Source: Tetrapisispora phaffii CBS 4417
Lineage: Eukaryota; Ascomycota; Saccharomycetes; Saccharomycetales; Saccharomycetaceae
NCBI RefSeq assembly: GCF_000236905.1
Contig: NC_016526.1
Span: 248,001-312,000 of the forward strand
Length of the DNA: 64,000 nucleotides
Direction: 5' to 3'
Shown: in pieces, positions 28,720-41,171 of the stretch
Numbering within the stretch: the first letter of the stretch is position 1
How the letters are laid out: each line of letters begins with the position of its first letter
Notes under the pieces: generated by a model
Databases searched by the model: none
What the model was told of the DNA's origin: nothing
What the model saw: only the letters and a program-made list of their open reading frames with translations
Translations under genes and position numbers: made by a program

Positions 28720-30297
28720 CTATTCCCATTCAACAGTGGCTGGTGGCTTAGAAGTGATGTCGTAGGTAACTCTAGCGACACCATCGACTTCGTTGACGAT
28801 TCTTGTAGAGACCTTTTTTAAGAAAGAATGTTCGAATGGGAACCAGTCAGCAGTCATGAAATCTGTAGTTTCGATGGCTCTTAGAGCAATGACTTGGTCG
28901 TAAATTCTGTTATCACCTTGAACACCGACAGTCTTGACTGGTAGTAAACAAGCAAAAGCTTGAGAGATTTTATCGTATAGACCAGCCTTTCTGATTTCTT
29001 CAATGTAAATGAAATCGGCTTTTCTAGCGATTTCAACTTGTTCTCTAGTGACTTCACCTAACACTCTGATAGCGATACCTGGACCTGGGAAAGGATGTCT
29101 CCAAACTAGTTCGTGAGAAATACCTAGTAATTCACCCAAGTGTCTGACTTCATCTTTAAATAGTTCTCTTAATGGTTCTATTAGTTTCAATTTCATGTCA
29201 TCTAATAAACCACCAACGTTGTGATGTGTCTTAATCGTTTGGGAAGGACCTTTGAAAGAAATAGATTCGATAACATCTGGGTACAAAGTACCTTGCAGTA
29301 AGAATTCAACATTACTACCGTCCTTTGGTTTAATCTTTTCAGCCTCTCTTTCAAAGACACGGATGAAAGTGTTACCAATGATCTTCCTCTTCTTTTCTGG
29401 ATCGGTGACACCCTTTAAGTTGTCTAAGAACTCATCTGCAGCGTCGATGACGGTCAAGTTAATTCCTAAACCATCGATCAAAGTCTTCTTGACGTTTTCA
29501 GCTTCATTCAATCTTAAGACACCGTTGTCGACTAAGATAGCATGGAATCTATCACCAATAGCTTCTGTCATAAGTTTAGAGGCAACTGTGGAGTCGACAC
29601 CACCTGAGACGGCGCCGATAACCTCAGCAGTTGGGCCTACTAATTCTCTAATTCTTTTGATTTCTGAATCAATGAAGTTTTCCATTGACCAGTTTTGTTT
29701 AGCTTTACAGATGTCGACGGCAAAATTCTTTAACATAGTCTTACCCTTCGTAGAGTGGGTGACTTCTGGATGGAATTGAATACCATAGATATTTTTTGAT
29801 TCATTGGCAATACCACAGTATGGGGAGTTGTCGGAAGTAGCAATGACTTCGAAACCGGTTGGTAAACTGTTCAATTTATCACCATGGGACATCCAAACGG
29901 TGGAATGGTCAACATCTTTGAACAATGGAGATGCATGGTTCAATACATTTAAAGTAGCTGGACCGTATTCTCTCTTTTCACCTCTACCAACTTGTTTACC
30001 ATTGATCCAGGCTAATTCTTGCATACCGTAACAAATACCTAATATTGGGACGCCTAATTCAAAGACGTCATGGTCGACATGTGGAGCATCAGCATCGTAA
30101 ACGGAGTACGGACCACCTGATAAGATGACACCCTTTGGCTTCCAGCCCAACTCAGAGATTTTTTGAGTACATGGTAACATTTCTGCGTAGACATTGTACT
30201 CTCTTAGCCTTCTAGTCAATAGATGAGAATATTGGGAACCGAAATCCAACACTAGAATAGTGTCGAACATGGAAGAGACTTGTTCAACAGCAACCAT
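28720..30297 (-). CDS. GUA1: GMP synthase (glutamine-hydrolysing)
   Basis: Converts XMP to GMP with ATP and glutamine, the last step of de novo guanine nucleotide synthesis. From ATG 30297 the protein has 525 residues, exactly the S. cerevisiae length (YMR217W). The N-terminal class I glutaminase has nucleophile C89 in GICYGMQEL and a catalytic His/Glu in QFHPEVTHS. The ATP pyrophosphatase domain has the PP-loop SGGVDST (about 240). The C-terminal dimerisation domain includes [15 protein letters not shown] and ends KPPATVEWE. An in-frame extension of 50 hydrophobic codons upstream of the ATG is not coding in this family. Codon choice looks biased towards highly expressed genes compared with its neighbours. 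Confidence 0.98.
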   Translation of the reverse strand: MVAVEQVSSMFDTILVLDFGSQYSHLLTRRLREYNVYAEMLPCTQKISELGWKPKGVILSGGPYSVYDADAPHVDHDVFELGVPILGICYGMQELAWINGKQVGRGEKREYGPATLNVLNHASPLFKDVDHSTVWMSHGDKLNSLPTGFEVIATSDNSPYCGIANESKNIYGIQFHPEVTHSTKGKTMLKNFAVDICKAKQNWSMENFIDSEIKRIRELVGPTAEVIGAVSGGVDSTVASKLMTEAIGDRFHAILVDNGVLRLNEAENVKKTLIDGLGINLTVIDAADEFLDNLKGVTDPEKKRKIIGNTFIRVFEREAEKIKPKDGSNVEFLLQGTLYPDVIESISFKGPSQTIKTHHNVGGLLDDMKLKLIEPLRELFKDEVRHLGELLGISHELVWRHPFPGPGIAIRVLGEVTREQVEIARKADFIYIEEIRKAGLYDKISQAFACLLPVKTVGVQGDNRIYDQVIALRAIETTDFMTADWFPFEHSFLKKVSTRIVNEVDGVARVTYDITSKPPATVEWE

Positions 30298-33579
<3,282 letters not shown>

Positions 33580-34250
33580 TTTATGATTTCATTTTTGCAT
33601 TTTTAACCACATATCCTTATATCAAAGGGCTACAATAATAATATAGATTTATTTGGGAAATAATACTTTTTACAATTAGAACTGACAAAGAAAGTCTTTG
33701 ATTTCAATTATCAATGTAATGCTATGTATTTGTCTACAGTAATCACAAACTCCACGTCACTGGTGATTTGTTATACCTACTTCACTTTGTTATTTACTCG
33801 ATGAGACTGCAATATATAGATAAACCAAGAATAGCAGTTGTAGAATAAAATAAAAACTGTACACCTAGAGCGAACCAAAAGTAGATGAAAATCGAACACT
33901 CATAAGAGTAAACTTATAAATATTCAATCCATTTCTAAATTTAGATTATATTCCATTGGAATGCTAGGAGAAATTGATCTACTTCCAGCCATTTGCACTT
34001 TACATGACATATCGATGCACATTATGTCTAAGTTTGGTAATCCGGAAGGGTGTTTTGTAAGATACCCTTCTGAGAGGAAAATAACAAGAACTAAAATAAA
34101 AATACACAATGAAATTTTAAAGAAGACAACAAGCCTTATAAAATACATTACATATCTTTAAAAACACTTCTTTATTTATATAAAAACTATTTTCTATTAA
34201 AAATCATCACAAAATGAATAATTTTTCACTTTTTCCAGAGTGAAAAATAA
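33580..34250. other. SKY1 3' flank and intergenic region
   Basis: About 670 bp. The minus-strand open frame 33924-34148 (74 codons, hydrophobic N-terminus) is listed separately. A 7-bp stem GAAGGGT/ACCCTTC lies at about 34044-34070. A perfect 10-bp inverted repeat (ATTTTTCACT 34221-34230, AGTGAAAAAT 34239-34248) sits just before the PAC/RRPE pair at 34255. Confidence 0.4.
33924..34148 (-). CDS. Possible small membrane protein, 74 aa
   Basis: ATG-started frame with a hydrophobic segment at residues 5-26 (RLVVFFKISLCIFILVLVIF) that could be a signal anchor, then a polar 48-residue tail with two Cys. A TTATATAAA sequence lies about 30 bases upstream. I recognise no homologue, and such a frame can arise by chance in AT-rich DNA. 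It may overlap a non-coding transcript. Low confidence. Confidence 0.2.
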   Translation of the reverse strand: MYFIRLVVFFKISLCIFILVLVIFLSEGYLTKHPSGLPNLDIMCIDMSCKVQMAGSRSISPSIPMEYNLNLEMD

Positions 34251-34254
34251 TCAT

Positions 34255-34386
34255 CTCATCGCCGAAATTTTTAGAATGATAAGTATACTGAGAGTTTCAT
34301 AGTGGTTATATCCCATACAATTTTAAATTTCAATATTATTCATTGTTGTTTTGTTAGGTTTATTTAATTTTATTTTGGTATATAAA
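34255..34386 (+). promoter_or_regulatory. PAC + RRPE + TATA promoter before the snR31 candidate
   Basis: A perfect PAC octamer CTCATCGC (34255-34262), an adjoining RRPE-like GAAATTTTTAG (34264-34274) and a TATATAAA (34379-34386) lie in order, 220, 210 and about 100 bases before the snoRNA candidate. No protein gene starts just downstream on the plus strand, which makes the snoRNA the natural target. Confidence 0.55.
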
Positions 34387-34477
34387 TGAAGATGTTCTTC
34401 TACTTATTTAATTGTAAAATCTCATTTAATTTCTTCCTTTCACATTACTTTCTTACCTGGTATGTTTTCTTTTGTGA

Positions 34478-34698
34478 TATAAAGAGATTGCCAACCATGT
34501 GTTTTATTGGCGTCACCTTACTACTTTGATTGGTAGGGTTCGATGCTGATAACGGTATACTCTTTGTATATAATTCGTTGTGATACATGGGAGATTGAAT
34601 TAAGGAAGATGTATCTCCAGCTGATGAAATGTAGGGAGGCCTTTTTTGCTTTTCTGCGCCAAAATCTGATTCAGTTGGTCATAATTCTGGCTACATAT
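34478..34698 (+). ncRNA. snR31: Candidate H/ACA snoRNA snR31 (18S pseudouridine 999 guide)
   Basis: The basal stem AAAGAG (34481-34486)/CTCTTT (34560-34565) encloses a pocket whose two arms fit 18S rRNA AUACCG-U-C-GUAGU. ACTAC (34520-34524) is complementary to GUAGU, and CGGTAT (34553-34558) to AUACCG. Between them TT-ATTGGTA pairs with TGCTGAT-AA around a GGGTTCGA loop, with a 2-base bulge. Box H ATATAA (ANANNA) is at 34568-34573, 15 bases below the pocket, the standard spacing. An extra GCCAA/TTGGC stem sits in the 5' arm. A second stem region follows, and ACA at 34693-34695 would give an RNA of about 220 bases (S. cerevisiae snR31: 225). In S. cerevisiae snR31 also lies beside CAF20. The 5' end and 3' hairpin are uncertain. 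Confidence 0.7.
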
Positions 34699-34824
34699 TT
34701 AAAAAATAGAACTGGTAGGCTCTTGTTAAACAACTATTACTATTTTTTATTTTATCACAGTATATATATATATAAATATATGTATTTGTATGTATATATG
34801 TTTTGGACGACGTTAACATTCTCC

Positions 34825-35292
34825 TTATTCGTCTTCATCACTTTCCAAAGCAGCGAATGCATTGAAAGTATTGGTTTGCTTGTCTAAAATAATATCACGA
34901 TTGTCTGCTGGTCTAGAGGATGAGATATTCTTGTTATTTGGCTTTACTCTGATTGTTTCGGTGGAGATGGTGGCAACAAATGGTGCTGAGTCTTCTTCGT
35001 CGCTTTCTTCACCTGCTTCTCCCTCTTCACCCTTCGCGGTTTCTAAAGTGGACCAACCATCAGCATCGGTGGTAACCTTTGGTTTGTTATGCTTGACCTT
35101 TGGTCTTGTGTGGTAATGATGGGAGGATCTTCTACGGTTAGTGAAACCATGAGCAGCGTATTCTTCTTCTTTCAAAGCTTGGATTTGCTTAATGTTTTCA
35201 ATGATGGCTCTGAATTCTTCAGCATCAAAATCAACTGGTAAAGTTTCTTCTGGTTTTAGATGTAATAATTCTTCAGCAGTGTATTTCACCAT
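34825..35292 (-). CDS. CAF20: eIF4E-binding protein p20
   Basis: Cap-dependent translation repressor that competes with eIF4G for eIF4E. 155 residues (S. cerevisiae 161, YOR276W). The eIF4E-binding motif YxxxxL-phi is at the N-terminus, Y4-TAEE-L9-L10. Other Caf20 blocks are FRAIIENIKQIQALKEEEY (about 28-46), RRRSSHHYHTRPKVKHNKPK (about 53-72), VKPNNKNISSSRPAD and the acidic end NAFAALESDEDE. The 3' end faces the snR31 candidate, as in S. cerevisiae. Confidence 0.96.
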   Translation of the reverse strand: MVKYTAEELLHLKPEETLPVDFDAEEFRAIIENIKQIQALKEEEYAAHGFTNRRRSSHHYHTRPKVKHNKPKVTTDADGWSTLETAKGEEGEAGEESDEEDSAPFVATISTETIRVKPNNKNISSSRPADNRDIILDKQTNTFNAFAALESDEDE

Positions 35293-35960
35293 TGTGCCTT
35301 GTATGTGTGTATGTGCTTTTATGTCTACCTAAAACTCTAAATAATAATTCAATAGAACAATTGAATAAAATCAAGCTTTTGAACAGGTAATAAATTTCAA
35401 TTTTTAAAAACCAATTCAATTGAATTTTAATTTCACTTTCAAGTGATAAGGCAACTTCTCAAGGGCTGGACAACTACGACCCATTCAATCAATGATATGG
35501 AATCACAAGTTTCAATTGATACTAAGAAAATGTTAGTTTGTTATTCAGGAGGTTTGTGATCTTGTTGTGTTAAGTTGACTTTTACAAGCTCTTTCACATA
35601 AAATTTTTTGAAAATTGATGGAAGGAAGGCATCGGTTTTGTTATTTCCGTTTATTTGCGTGTCCAAAAATTTTAATTATGTGAAAAAAATCAAATACCGG
35701 GTAACATGATAATCGGTAATGGTTAAAAACCTTGAACTAGTAACGATACCATATATCTCGAAGGTCGTTGGACCAGTGTTTGAATGAACAGATGGATGAA
35801 TGTGAGTTGTTATACTGCGTTGTTCATTTAGTAAATTATATAATGGTAATGTTGAATATATATATGTATGTATGCGTGTTTCTGTACTCATGTGTGTGTA
35901 TGAGGTGACGGTAGTTCTCTTTATTTATTTCTTATCTCACTTTCACATGTGAACTCTCGA
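35293..35960. promoter_or_regulatory. CAF20 upstream region with Reb1 site
   Basis: 668 bp between CEF1 (3' end) and CAF20 (start). A Reb1 consensus CCGGGTAA (TTACCCGG on the coding strand) at 35697-35704 lies about 405 bases before the CAF20 ATG. It could clear nucleosomes for CAF20 or act as a roadblock terminator behind CEF1. TA-rich repeats lie near 35857-35876. Confidence 0.55.
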
Positions 35961-37838
35961 TTATTTTGAAGTGCTTTCAATGATATGTTGATTGATGAAA
36001 GTCTTTCTTGATCTAAGTTCTTTTGATTCTTTTTGATACATTTTATAGTTGACGTAGTATCTATGTTGTAAAGCTCTTAGATCTGGGATGCTGTTCTCTA
36101 CAAGTGCCTTGTTGATTTCATGGTTGTCAGTCTCTAAAGGAACTATATATTTCAAATCTTCTCTGAGAGTTTTGATTCTATCGGCTGTGTTTAATATGGT
36201 TTGTTCTAACACCATTTTGTCGGTAGAAGTTGCGTTCCCTATGTTTTGCGTGTTATCTTCTATTTTAATGCTTGGTGGCATCTTAATCGCACTCATTAAC
36301 TCTTCAATTTTGGATAAATCATCTAGACTGTGTTCTGACGTTTTATAATGTAAATGATTTGTCTTGAGAGCAATTAACTCGTTCATTTTGTGGTCAAACT
36401 CGTCTGCTGGTGTTTCAATAAAACTGGGTGTGACAAGATTCTTATTATGAAGACATTTCAACTCAAGCTCAATTTCTCCATCAAAGGTAGAGTTAACTTG
36501 GTCCTGTAAATTTTCTAATGTAGTTTTCCGTGCTTCTTTGATCTCTGTTGGCAAAGATTCTGGATTGCTATTGTCTCTTTCTTCATTCTCTTCTTCTTCT
36601 TCAGCATCGTCCAATAATATTTCAAAATTATTCTCTGGTTCTGGTAAATTTTTAAACAATCTTCTGATGTTTAGGACCAATGCTTTCTTCTCTAACTCGG
36701 GGTCTAAACTTTTGAAATCTTCTGTGTTTTTATGGTGTTTTATTTCCTCTGTTTCATCAAACAAGGGTATATCTAATATGGGGGTCATGCTTTTATTAGC
36801 AACTATGCCAGCTGTTTTCCTTGTTAATAATATATCATAATCTTTTTCACTTTCACCTGGTTTCGATAATATCAATTTTGGTTTTTTGTAATCATTTGTT
36901 AATATGCTGTCAGTTCCAGTGAGTTTAGTTAACAATGCTTCATCTTTTCCAATCGCTTGTTTTGGCTTTTCTGTTTTCTTGGCTTTTATCTGTTCTTTTC
37001 TTGCCCTTAACTGTAACTCTAATAGTTTCTCGTCATCGGTTTTCTGTAATCCATGCTTATCAACTTTTCTTTCAAAAGTCTTCAACTTTTTGTTAAGTCT
37101 TAAATCTTCTTCTGTCGTATCGTAAAGACCCTCGATAGGGGTTTGCTCGTAAATGATATCTTCATTATAATCGATTTCAGTCGCATACCGTTTTCTTCCT
37201 TTTTTAAGTTTTGTATCAATTTTAGACTGTTTTAGTTCTCTTCTTCTTTGTAACTCGGCAATATGTTTAGATTGTTCTAACATACGCTCTCGTATTTTTC
37301 TTGTGGCTTTTTTACCTTGTGTGTTCATTAAACGTGCTTTAGCTTCTTCGAGCATCTCTTTCTCATCTGTTTCTAACTCACCATTATCTGGTTTAGCAAC
37401 AAGTGATTCAGCAACAGGATTCATTTCACCCAGTTTAAAATCCATTGATTTTTGAAATTGTAACAAATCATCTTCAGTTCCTCCATTTTTTGAAACTTCT
37501 TCTCTGCTTAGATGATTTGACAATAAATCATTATAACGATCCATACACAACTGTGCAGGACGTCCCATTAAATCAGCTATCGTTCTCCATTGATTGGGTA
37601 TTTTTCTGGCCAAGTCTAATAATTTTGTATCTTCCTCTTTCGTAAATGCACTCAAGTTTAAAGTAGGATTCAAAAATTCATTCCATCGTAATTCACATTG
37701 TTTAGCAGATTTCTTCTGCAGTAAAGAAGATATTTTACTCCATTGATGCGTACCATACTTCTGTATAGCTGCTTTCAAAATCTGATCTTCAATATTGGTC
37801 CATATGCCACCTTTAACATATATAGGTACCGGCGCCAT
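35961..37838 (-). CDS. CEF1: Spliceosomal NineTeen-complex protein Cef1
   Basis: Cef1 (Cdc5 family) is a core Prp19/NTC component needed for spliceosome activation. 625 residues (S. cerevisiae 590, YMR213W). Two Myb/SANT repeats open the protein: R1 about 8-55 (GGIWTNIEDQILKAAIQKYG) and R2 about 58-105 (FTKEEDTKLLDLARKIPNQW). A conserved basic helical region (KKATRKIRERMLEQSKHIAE) follows, then a long charged, partly coiled-coil C-terminal half that contacts Prp19. The start is ATG 37838; the TTG two codons earlier is not used. Confidence 0.96.
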   Translation of the reverse strand: MAPVPIYVKGGIWTNIEDQILKAAIQKYGTHQWSKISSLLQKKSAKQCELRWNEFLNPTLNLSAFTKEEDTKLLDLARKIPNQWRTIADLMGRPAQLCMDRYNDLLSNHLSREEVSKNGGTEDDLLQFQKSMDFKLGEMNPVAESLVAKPDNGELETDEKEMLEEAKARLMNTQGKKATRKIRERMLEQSKHIAELQRRRELKQSKIDTKLKKGRKRYATEIDYNEDIIYEQTPIEGLYDTTEEDLRLNKKLKTFERKVDKHGLQKTDDEKLLELQLRARKEQIKAKKTEKPKQAIGKDEALLTKLTGTDSILTNDYKKPKLILSKPGESEKDYDILLTRKTAGIVANKSMTPILDIPLFDETEEIKHHKNTEDFKSLDPELEKKALVLNIRRLFKNLPEPENNFEILLDDAEEEEENEERDNSNPESLPTEIKEARKTTLENLQDQVNSTFDGEIELELKCLHNKNLVTPSFIETPADEFDHKMNELIALKTNHLHYKTSEHSLDDLSKIEELMSAIKMPPSIKIEDNTQNIGNATSTDKMVLEQTILNTADRIKTLREDLKYIVPLETDNHEINKALVENSIPDLRALQHRYYVNYKMYQKESKELRSRKTFINQHIIESTSK

Positions 37839-38507
37839 TTCCAATTACTATTTTATTAATTACTTGTCAGCTGAATGTTTATGTCCTTAGTTATGTATAA
37901 TATACTAAACTATCACCTAACAACTAATGACTAACAAATTTAAATTGTCTCGGTTCAAAAGGTATATAAACTCAAAGCAATCAGATATCTGGTTAACAAG
38001 TCAAGTGAATAACTACATTTTTAAAATCAGTTTGCATCTTGTTATTATATAATTCCTAATGGCTTCTGCAATTTTCAGTTTCATGGAGAATGGAACCGAC
38101 ACTTTCGCAAAGAATTAATTTCAATTTTTAAAAATGTATGAACATCAAGTCAAATAACGAAAAAATTGGGTTAAACAGTAAGTACTTATAGATATATTTA
38201 AATCAAATATAATAGATGAGATCGTTTACTGCTTTCATCTACGTGTCACTAGAAGAAGTTAATACTATATTCTATTATTAGAGGTATTGCAAGGACATAT
38301 AAGAACCAATTGGCTTGTTGAAATTTCCTCAGTGTGTTTTAGGTCATTGAAAAGTTAGGAAATCAACAATTAATAAGTGGAAGTTTTTAATATAACACAT
38401 AAAAGCGTTTATAAAACTAGTCACTTATTCAGATTTTAGCAATTGGTGATTTATTGTGGTGAAGAATTTAGCCATCTATTCTTTAGAACGAAACTACTAG
38501 TTCAGTA
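37839..38507. promoter_or_regulatory. CEF1/EFR3 divergent promoter
   Basis: 669 bp between divergent genes, AT-rich. No element that I can assign firmly. Confidence 0.35.
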
Positions 38508-40760
38508 ATGAGATTCATTCCATCACCTAAGCATCAAAAATTGGTGAATAATTGTTATCCTACTGGTAGGACCCCTGACAAGAAGCCTAAGTCTTCAGAA
38601 ACTGCATATTTGATATATTACGTCAATTCAAGACGTAGCAAACTAGAGAAGGTTAGTAACTATTTGACCAAGAAATCTTTAACTGACTTAAGAAAGAAAA
38701 ATGTTGGAAATATTTCAGTTACATTAGTACTATTAAATGAGATTATTAAAAATTGTAAAGAAAACTTAAATGTGTTTGTGAAAGACTTTATGTTAATAAT
38801 GAATAAAATTTTAGCAGATGGTTCTTTCAACAACGACCTTTCAGTAATTGATTTGGTTCAAGAATGTTTTAAAAGTATTTGTATTAATGTTACGGATACT
38901 TTATATAGTGGTGATGTGTCCTTTGTCGAAATATTTAATCAGTTTGTGGAATTGTACTTTAAAGCTACAAAAATGTTATTGAAAAACAACGAATTGGCTC
39001 TAAAAGGTTGTTTAAACATTTCATTAACCTCTGGTTTAGCCTCTAATCCAAAATTAAAATATTTAATTCCTGAATGTGTTACAACGGTTTTAGAAAACCT
39101 TTGCGAAACATACCAACAATTCAATATAATCAATTTGGATGCTTCTGAAGATCATCATTTAACAAAAAGATTAAGTAGAACGCATACTAAAACCTTCAGT
39201 TTAGGTAATTCTGATGACGGAAATATTTTTATTATTGATGTCTTAAAATCATATTTCAATACGAATGAGACTGACAAATTGACCTTGTCCATAAAGGCAT
39301 TATTAGCTCATCTACAAAAGACTCCTAACAAAGACTTGTTAATCTTTGTTTTTGACGGGATTCCGGTTCAATTAAGATATATTGTCATATTATTTTTAGT
39401 GAGACAACTTACTTCAAGTTCCAAAGAGGTTAAATACGACATTGTTTTAAGGTTGCTATCAGCTCTATTGACTTCTTATGTTGGTATAGTTGGTTTGAGT
39501 ATTTTGGATATTATGCGCAAACTATTAGCATTCCAACTGTCAAATATCAAAAATAAAGTTTTTGTTGACCAATGTAGAATTACAATTTCTGATTTGAATG
39601 CAAAACTTTATTACAATGAGCAAACATCAGATATGTTATATGAATTAATAAATAGATTAAAAAGTGGATTAAAGGACGAAGAAAACCATGTTATTATTGA
39701 TGACTTAAAACAGATTACACACGAATCAGCCCCTGCATCTATTGGTTTGGATATCTTTTTAGATTTAATATTATATCTTAAAACCGATCAAATTGAGCTC
39801 TTTAAACTGGTTGATTCTCATATTCCACCAAGCAATCTAATTACAAGTTTATTTAGGTTAATTGGTCAATTAGATGATGTGAAAAAACAATCTTCCTTAA
39901 TGAAGTCTACTTTCGAAAATTATAAACAATTTGCTTTATTATCAGGTTTAAACTATTATGTTGAGTTCGAAAATCAACCATCTATAGCATATTATTTATA
40001 CCATGAAAATGCTGCACACTTTCTGGGCTTGAGTGACTATGAGAGACAAACGGAGTACAAGAAGAATAACAAGGTTATATTCACCAAAGATGACTTAAAA
40101 AACTTTTATTCAGACTCAGGGTCTAATAAATTTAGCAAAAGAGGCCTTCAAATCTTGATGTCACATGATAACTCTTCATCAGTTGACCTTCTATCTCAAT
40201 CAAACTTCTCAAATTCGAAACTAGACATTGCAAACACAAGCATGGCATCAGATGCGGACACTTCTAATTTACAGGTCCCATCATCTCCTCTTCTACTTAA
40301 TCATGCCTTAATTAACACAAGAAATTTTTCTTCTGATTCTAAATCACTAAGTTCTTCAAGACCAAGGGCTCCAAAAATAAGTGACTTAAAGAAAGCATAC
40401 CTACATACAAGTGGCAATGGTGGTGTTGATAGAAGTAGCACTATCATTGGCACTGAATCATTAAAATCGAGAGTTACTAATATTACATTTTTACTGAGCG
40501 AATTAAAGAGTTCGACAAAAGAAACTAATAAAATTCAAGATCCAGATGAGGAGGAAACTATTGGAATGGGCAAAATAGATATTGCTAGATCTTCTTCTAT
40601 GAGGATTAATCCAGTCGCTGATCTGAGCAGTGGTATTGATTTGTTTCCTAATAATAGAGAATCGATCATTCAAAATATAGTTCCTGAGGATGACGAATTC
40701 AAGGACGCAGCTGAAGAATTCAATGTTGAGGGTAACAGGGGTAAACTATTTACAGCATAG
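38508..40760 (+). CDS. EFR3: Plasma-membrane PI4-kinase scaffold Efr3
   Basis: Efr3 anchors the Stt4 phosphatidylinositol 4-kinase complex (with Ypp1) in cortical patches. 750 residues (S. cerevisiae 782, YMR212C). The N-terminus (MRFIPSPKHQKLVNNCYPTG) contains the basic residues that bind membrane lipid. Residues about 30-530 are helical ARM/HEAT-like repeats. The C-terminal third is Ser/Asn-rich and ends in an acidic motif plus RGKLFTA. It is divergent from CEF1, as in the S. cerevisiae YMR213W-YMR212C pair. Confidence 0.92.
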   Translation: MRFIPSPKHQKLVNNCYPTGRTPDKKPKSSETAYLIYYVNSRRSKLEKVSNYLTKKSLTDLRKKNVGNISVTLVLLNEIIKNCKENLNVFVKDFMLIMNKILADGSFNNDLSVIDLVQECFKSICINVTDTLYSGDVSFVEIFNQFVELYFKATKMLLKNNELALKGCLNISLTSGLASNPKLKYLIPECVTTVLENLCETYQQFNIINLDASEDHHLTKRLSRTHTKTFSLGNSDDGNIFIIDVLKSYFNTNETDKLTLSIKALLAHLQKTPNKDLLIFVFDGIPVQLRYIVILFLVRQLTSSSKEVKYDIVLRLLSALLTSYVGIVGLSILDIMRKLLAFQLSNIKNKVFVDQCRITISDLNAKLYYNEQTSDMLYELINRLKSGLKDEENHVIIDDLKQITHESAPASIGLDIFLDLILYLKTDQIELFKLVDSHIPPSNLITSLFRLIGQLDDVKKQSSLMKSTFENYKQFALLSGLNYYVEFENQPSIAYYLYHENAAHFLGLSDYERQTEYKKNNKVIFTKDDLKNFYSDSGSNKFSKRGLQILMSHDNSSSVDLLSQSNFSNSKLDIANTSMASDADTSNLQVPSSPLLLNHALINTRNFSSDSKSLSSSRPRAPKISDLKKAYLHTSGNGGVDRSSTIIGTESLKSRVTNITFLLSELKSSTKETNKIQDPDEEETIGMGKIDIARSSSMRINPVADLSSGIDLFPNNRESIIQNIVPEDDEFKDAAEEFNVEGNRGKLFTA

Positions 40761-41171
40761 TAATATAATTTAAGACAATTAAATCCGATTTCCATTTCTA
40801 TAAGAATTGCTTTCTTTATGAATTTCACTTTTAATGGGGATATCAATTTTTGCAACTTGTGAAAACGTTACAGTATAATTAATTGATAGAATGTATTTAG
40901 ATTTAATTATATATTAATAAGTTAATAAAAATTTTATATTTGATGAAAGATTTAAACAATTGCCCATGTTGTGACATTTTGCAATTGCCGAACAACATAA
41001 CGATAAAGTGCCTTAATTTTCAAAATGTGAACCCATGAACAAAACAATATTTAAAAAGTTACAACTGAATTTGTAGATAGTATCTATACGATGCAAGAAA
41101 TTACAATTCAATAACCAACAATATAATAGACATATAAGATATTCACTAAAGTTGTTCACTGCTTCATTTGT
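40761..41171. other. EFR3-RIM20 intergenic region
   Basis: 411 bp, AT-rich; 3' flank of EFR3 and upstream region of RIM20. No specific site recognised. Confidence 0.35.

Noticed and set aside
33900..34100. snR5-like H/ACA RNA on the minus strand opposite snR31
   Set aside because: S. cerevisiae has snR5 near CAF20, and a GAAGGGT/ACCCTTC hairpin with a TTCCGG word is present. The 5' guide arm does not match and the pocket-to-box spacing is about 20 bases, too long.
34535..34545. B-box-like GGTTCGATGCT suggesting a second tRNA
   Set aside because: It lacks the TCC end of the B box, an A box at proper distance and an acceptor stem. It is the loop of the snR31 hairpin.
34543..34887. 114-codon plus-strand open frame overlapping the snoRNA candidate and the CAF20 3' end
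   Set aside because: It runs antisense into CAF20, its product is Tyr/Leu/Ile-rich without a family, and the upstream half is better explained by the snR31 structure.
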